Source of the DNA: Chamaecrista fasciculata
Lineage: Eukaryota; Streptophyta; Magnoliopsida; Fabales; Fabaceae
Reading direction: 5' to 3'
Length of the DNA: 64,000 bases
NCBI GenBank assembly: GCA_003254925.1
Contig: QANZ01017797.1
Span: forward strand, 89,779 to 153,778
Part shown: positions 61,350 to 64,000 of the stretch, one piece after another
Position numbering within the stretch: position 1 is the stretch's first letter
How the letters are laid out: each line of letters begins with the position of its first letter
Translations under genes and position numbers: made by a program
The notes under the pieces: generated by a model
The model's input: the letters and a program-made list of their open reading frames with translations, nothing else
The model's database searches: none
What the model was told of the DNA's origin: nothing

Positions 61350-62249
61350 TTAATAATACTTAGAGTAAGAAGATCCATTATACAAACCATGGAGTACTAA
61401 ATATTGATGAAAGAAAGCTAGATAATCTTTGCTATGCTTGCTATGCCCATAAAATTTGCAGGATGTTTTGCCGAGTAAACTGATACAGTCTTGAACCAAG
61501 ACTTGAAACTTGAAAGGAATAGTATGCTTGAGTGAGATAGCATGCCAAAGTCCCTTGGAGTCAGTGATTAAAGTAGCTTTAGATACCCTGCTTAAATTGA
61601 AGGCAATTAGACAGTGGCGCAACCCTTGCAGACTTCCTTGAAACTTGAACTTTGTATCTGTTGTTACCTGCAAATGAAAAGCTTGCAAGCTAGCATTGTC
61701 AAGTAAAACATAAACATAATAATTGTGGTCACGATAGGTAGCAAAATTAAACAACAACAAAATGCCATTTAGTTGAGAAAGGCTAGGACATGTTGGCAGG
61801 GAGTAAATGGAAGAAGCGCGCTGTTTGGAGTAAGGACTGAAAGATGAGAATTTGTTGATTGACTCTGCATACAAATTGAAATTCTGCATAGCTTGGAAGA
61901 TTACACCCTCTGGTTGTGTTCCATGTCCTTGAAAAACAAGTTGATTTCTGCTATGCCATATAGCCATTAATATGAAAACCACCAAATTCTCGATTGGATA
62001 GGAGTCATTAGTTTGTTGATGAGCATTTGTAAGCTAGGCTATCAACCAAGTTTTATAAGTGGATGCTGAAAGAAAATCAGCATGTAGAGCTAAAACTGAT
62101 CCAAACCAAACGGATCTTGCAAAAGAACATGAGAAGAACAAATGAAAATAAGTCTCAGCTGATGCATGACAGAAATGACATTCTTGAGCTACATCCAAAT
62201 GATGAAGATGTAAAGTTGCATTAGTTGGTGAACGAAAGCAAGGGAATAT
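61350..62249 (-). pseudogene. L1-type LINE 3' part: zf-RVT and RNase H-like region
   Basis: On the minus strand the frame reads PTNATLHLHHLDVAQECHFC, then FHLFFSCSFARSVWFG (zinc-binding end of plant L1 reverse transcriptase). It continues to a TAG after KTWLIA, resumes in frame to IWHSRNQLVFQG, and then enters a degenerate RNase H-like domain with LITDSKGLWHAI. The upstream half is cut off by the Copia LTR at 62250. This is a different copy from the LINE at 8.4-12.2 kb, which lacks this RNase H part. Confidence 0.8.
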
Positions 62250-62446
62250 TGCTGAGTAATAATTCGTTGAGTATTATTATTGACAAAAGGAATATATATA
62301 CATGAAGTCATGCACCCAATGAGCTGTGGTCTAGTACATTCCGTAACAAACTAATGCCAGCTAAGGCCCTACATCTAACTAACTACACTGTACAAACAAC
62401 TAATCGTAACTAATCACTAATTAATACATAAATACATATTGTTACA
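62250..62446 (-). mobile_element. 3' LTR of a Copia retrotransposon
   Basis: Read on the minus strand, the polypurine tract GAAGGGGGGG is directly followed by TGTAACAATATG (LTR start at 62446) and the LTR ends ...ACTCAGCA at 62250. Length about 197 bp. The next five bases (plus strand 62245-62249) are AATAT, the predicted target duplication; its partner lies beyond the window. Confidence 0.75.
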
Positions 62447-62454
62447 CCCCCCCT

Positions 62455-64000
62455 TCAAGTTGGAGGCACATGATGAAGAAGCCCCAACTTGGACATCAAG
62501 GAATAGAGCTGAGGAGAGGCAAGAGATTTTGTGAACATGTCAGCGAGTTGAAGATGAGAAGGAACATGATGTGGCTCAATGAAACGCTCGCGACATTTAT
62601 CACGAACAACATGGCAGTCGATCTCTATGTGTTTGGTGCGCTCGTGGTAGACAGGATTGGAGGCTATTTGAAGAGCAGACTTATTGTCACACCAGAGCGG
62701 AATGGGAAGCGAAGGAGTGATTTGAAAATCATGAAGAATGTAAGTGATCCAGAGTAATTCGCAAACAACATTCGCCATGCTTCGATACTCCGCTTCGCAT
62801 GATGATCGAGCAACAGTGGATTGCTTCTTGGTTTTCCAAGAAATGGCATTGTTACCAAGAAGAACACAGTATCCCGAAAGAGAGCGACGTGTTTGAGGAC
62901 ACGCAGCCCAGTCACTGTCACAATAGGCCTCGATATCGAAAGATGAAGTAGATGAATAAAAAAGACCAAGGGTGGATGAACCTTTTAAGTAGCGAACAAT
63001 ATGCAAGGCAGCCTGCATGTGAGCTTCAGTTGGGGATGCCATAAACTGACTAAGATGCTGGACACTATATGTTATGTCAGGACGTGTTAATGTTAAATAT
63101 AGCAAACGACCTATAAGCCTTCGAAAAGGCTCAGCATCAGATAACAGGGGAGACTCAAGAGGGAATTTGTGACCTTTTGGCAAAGGAGTGACAACAGTAT
63201 GGGCCTCAGACATGTGGGTATCATCAATTATATCCAAAATATACTTCCTTTGACATAAAAATGTACCATCAGTGCTGCGAGCTATTTCAACCCCTAAGAA
63301 ATACTTAGCATGCCCAAGGTCTTTGATAGTGAATAATTTGTCAAGATAGTGTTTAACCTTGGAAATTTCAGCTTCAGAAGGTCCTGTCAGAAGAACATCA
63401 TCAACGTACACTAGCAGAGCAACAAAGTGAGCATAAGTACCTTTGGTAAAAAGACAAAAATCATGTGGGGATTGGCGAAAACCAAACTTGAGAAGCTGAG
63501 AAGTGAATTCCAAGTTCCACTCACGAGATGCTTGTTTAAGGCCATATAATGATCTCTTGAGTTTGCATACTTGACCAGGCAAAGCTTTTGTATAGCCTTC
63601 AGGTACAGAGAGGTAAACTTCGTCTTTAAGGAAGCCATGAAGGAAGGCGTTATTTATATCAAGTTGGTGAAGGGACCATTGTTTACAAGTAGCAATGGCA
63701 ATGAAAAGCCTGACTGTAACAACTTTGGCAACAGGACTGAAGCTATCAAGATAATCAAGACCAGCAACTTGTGTATAGCCACGAGCAACCAATCGAGCTT
63801 TGTAACGATCAACCTCACCATTTGGTTTATACTTGACCCTGTAAATCCATTTGGAGTCAATGGCTTTCTTTCCTGCAGGAAGAGTAGTAAGTTCCCAAGT
63901 ATTATTAAGTTCTAAAGCATCTAGTTCAGCCTGCATAGCTTGTACCCACCTAGAGTCCTTAGCAGCTTGTTTAAAAGTGCAAGGTTCATGGACCTTAGAC
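62455..64000 (-). CDS. Copia pol polyprotein, C-terminal part (RT and RNase H), cut by window edge
   Basis: The frame is open from the right window edge to the stop at 62455-62457, with codons upstream of the Met at 63936 still coding (DSRWVQAMQAELDALELNNTW). The reverse transcriptase has KARLVARGYTQ, DINNAFLHG, SLYGLKQASREW and the catalytic YVDD (in LLVYVDDVLLTG). RNase H follows with CDSDWAACPQTRRSLSGYC, SSCEAEYRSMA and ELLWITYILHDF, ending TKHIEIDCHVVRD. There is no stop or frameshift in over 500 codons, so it is a young and possibly functional copy. The polypurine tract and 3' LTR lie directly downstream. Confidence 0.93.
   Translation of the reverse strand, partial: SKVHEPCTFKQAAKDSRWVQAMQAELDALELNNTWELTTLPAGKKAIDSKWIYRVKYKPNGEVDRYKARLVARGYTQVAGLDYLDSFSPVAKVVTVRLFIAIATCKQWSLHQLDINNAFLHGFLKDEVYLSVPEGYTKALPGQVCKLKRSLYGLKQASREWNLEFTSQLLKFGFRQSPHDFCLFTKGTYAHFVALLVYVDDVLLTGPSEAEISKVKHYLDKLFTIKDLGHAKYFLGVEIARSTDGTFLCQRKYILDIIDDTHMSEAHTVVTPLPKGHKFPLESPLLSDAEPFRRLIGRLLYLTLTRPDITYSVQHLSQFMASPTEAHMQAALHIVRYLKGSSTLGLFYSSTSSFDIEAYCDSDWAACPQTRRSLSGYCVLLGNNAISWKTKKQSTVARSSCEAEYRSMANVVCELLWITYILHDFQITPSLPIPLWCDNKSALQIASNPVYHERTKHIEIDCHVVRDKCRERFIEPHHVPSHLQLADMFTKSLASPQLYSLMSKLGLLHHVPPT

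Overview
This is plant nuclear DNA, most likely from a eudicot. The genes have short exons and GT-AG introns. The families are plant-type (heat-stress factor A1, group D MAP kinase kinase, SYP2 syntaxin, BPA1-like RRM protein). Intergenic DNA is AT-rich and packed with plant transposable elements, including degenerate TTTAGGG (plant telomere-type) repeats. I cannot name the species. There are two assembly imperfections: a 441-base N gap (12633-13073) and a single N inside a poly-T run (34843).

Layout. 1-15.7 kb is repeat territory: a possible Helitron end, an LTR with its primer-binding site, a complete TRIM nested in a foldback element, several inverted-repeat elements with 9-bp target duplications, a decayed L1-type LINE and an hAT-type MITE. 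15.8-47.4 kb is the gene-rich core: RAD1 (-), HSFA1-class factor (+), MKK10-like kinase (+), a 115-aa unnamed plant protein (-), PIG-X (+), SYP22-like syntaxin (-) and BPA1-like RRM protein (+). Two pairs (RAD1/HSF and the unnamed gene/PIG-X) are divergent and share short upstream regions. 48.4-54.2 kb is a stack of foldback elements, one nested inside another. 54.2-59.4 kb holds DPM2, with a small second coding exon split from the first by a TE-littered 2.8-kb intron. 61.3-64 kb holds an L1 remnant (-) interrupted by a Copia element (-) that runs off the window.

The genes do not form one pathway. However, two of them act in ER dolichol-phosphate-mannose/GPI chemistry: DPM2 belongs to Dol-P-Man synthase, and PIG-X stabilises the GPI mannosyltransferase that uses Dol-P-Man. 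In plants this is ordinarily coincidence of position. All exon models were built by hand from splice sites, reading phase and family resemblance; every coding length closes in frame.

The most distinctive signal is a group of non-autonomous inverted-repeat elements. Several have termini resembling GGYYAAA...TTTGGTCC and iterated 'TTTGGTCC' modules, and they share 9-bp target duplications, as expected of Mutator-like transposition. One may carry a captured coding fragment. I found no clear evidence for a wholly new biological system.
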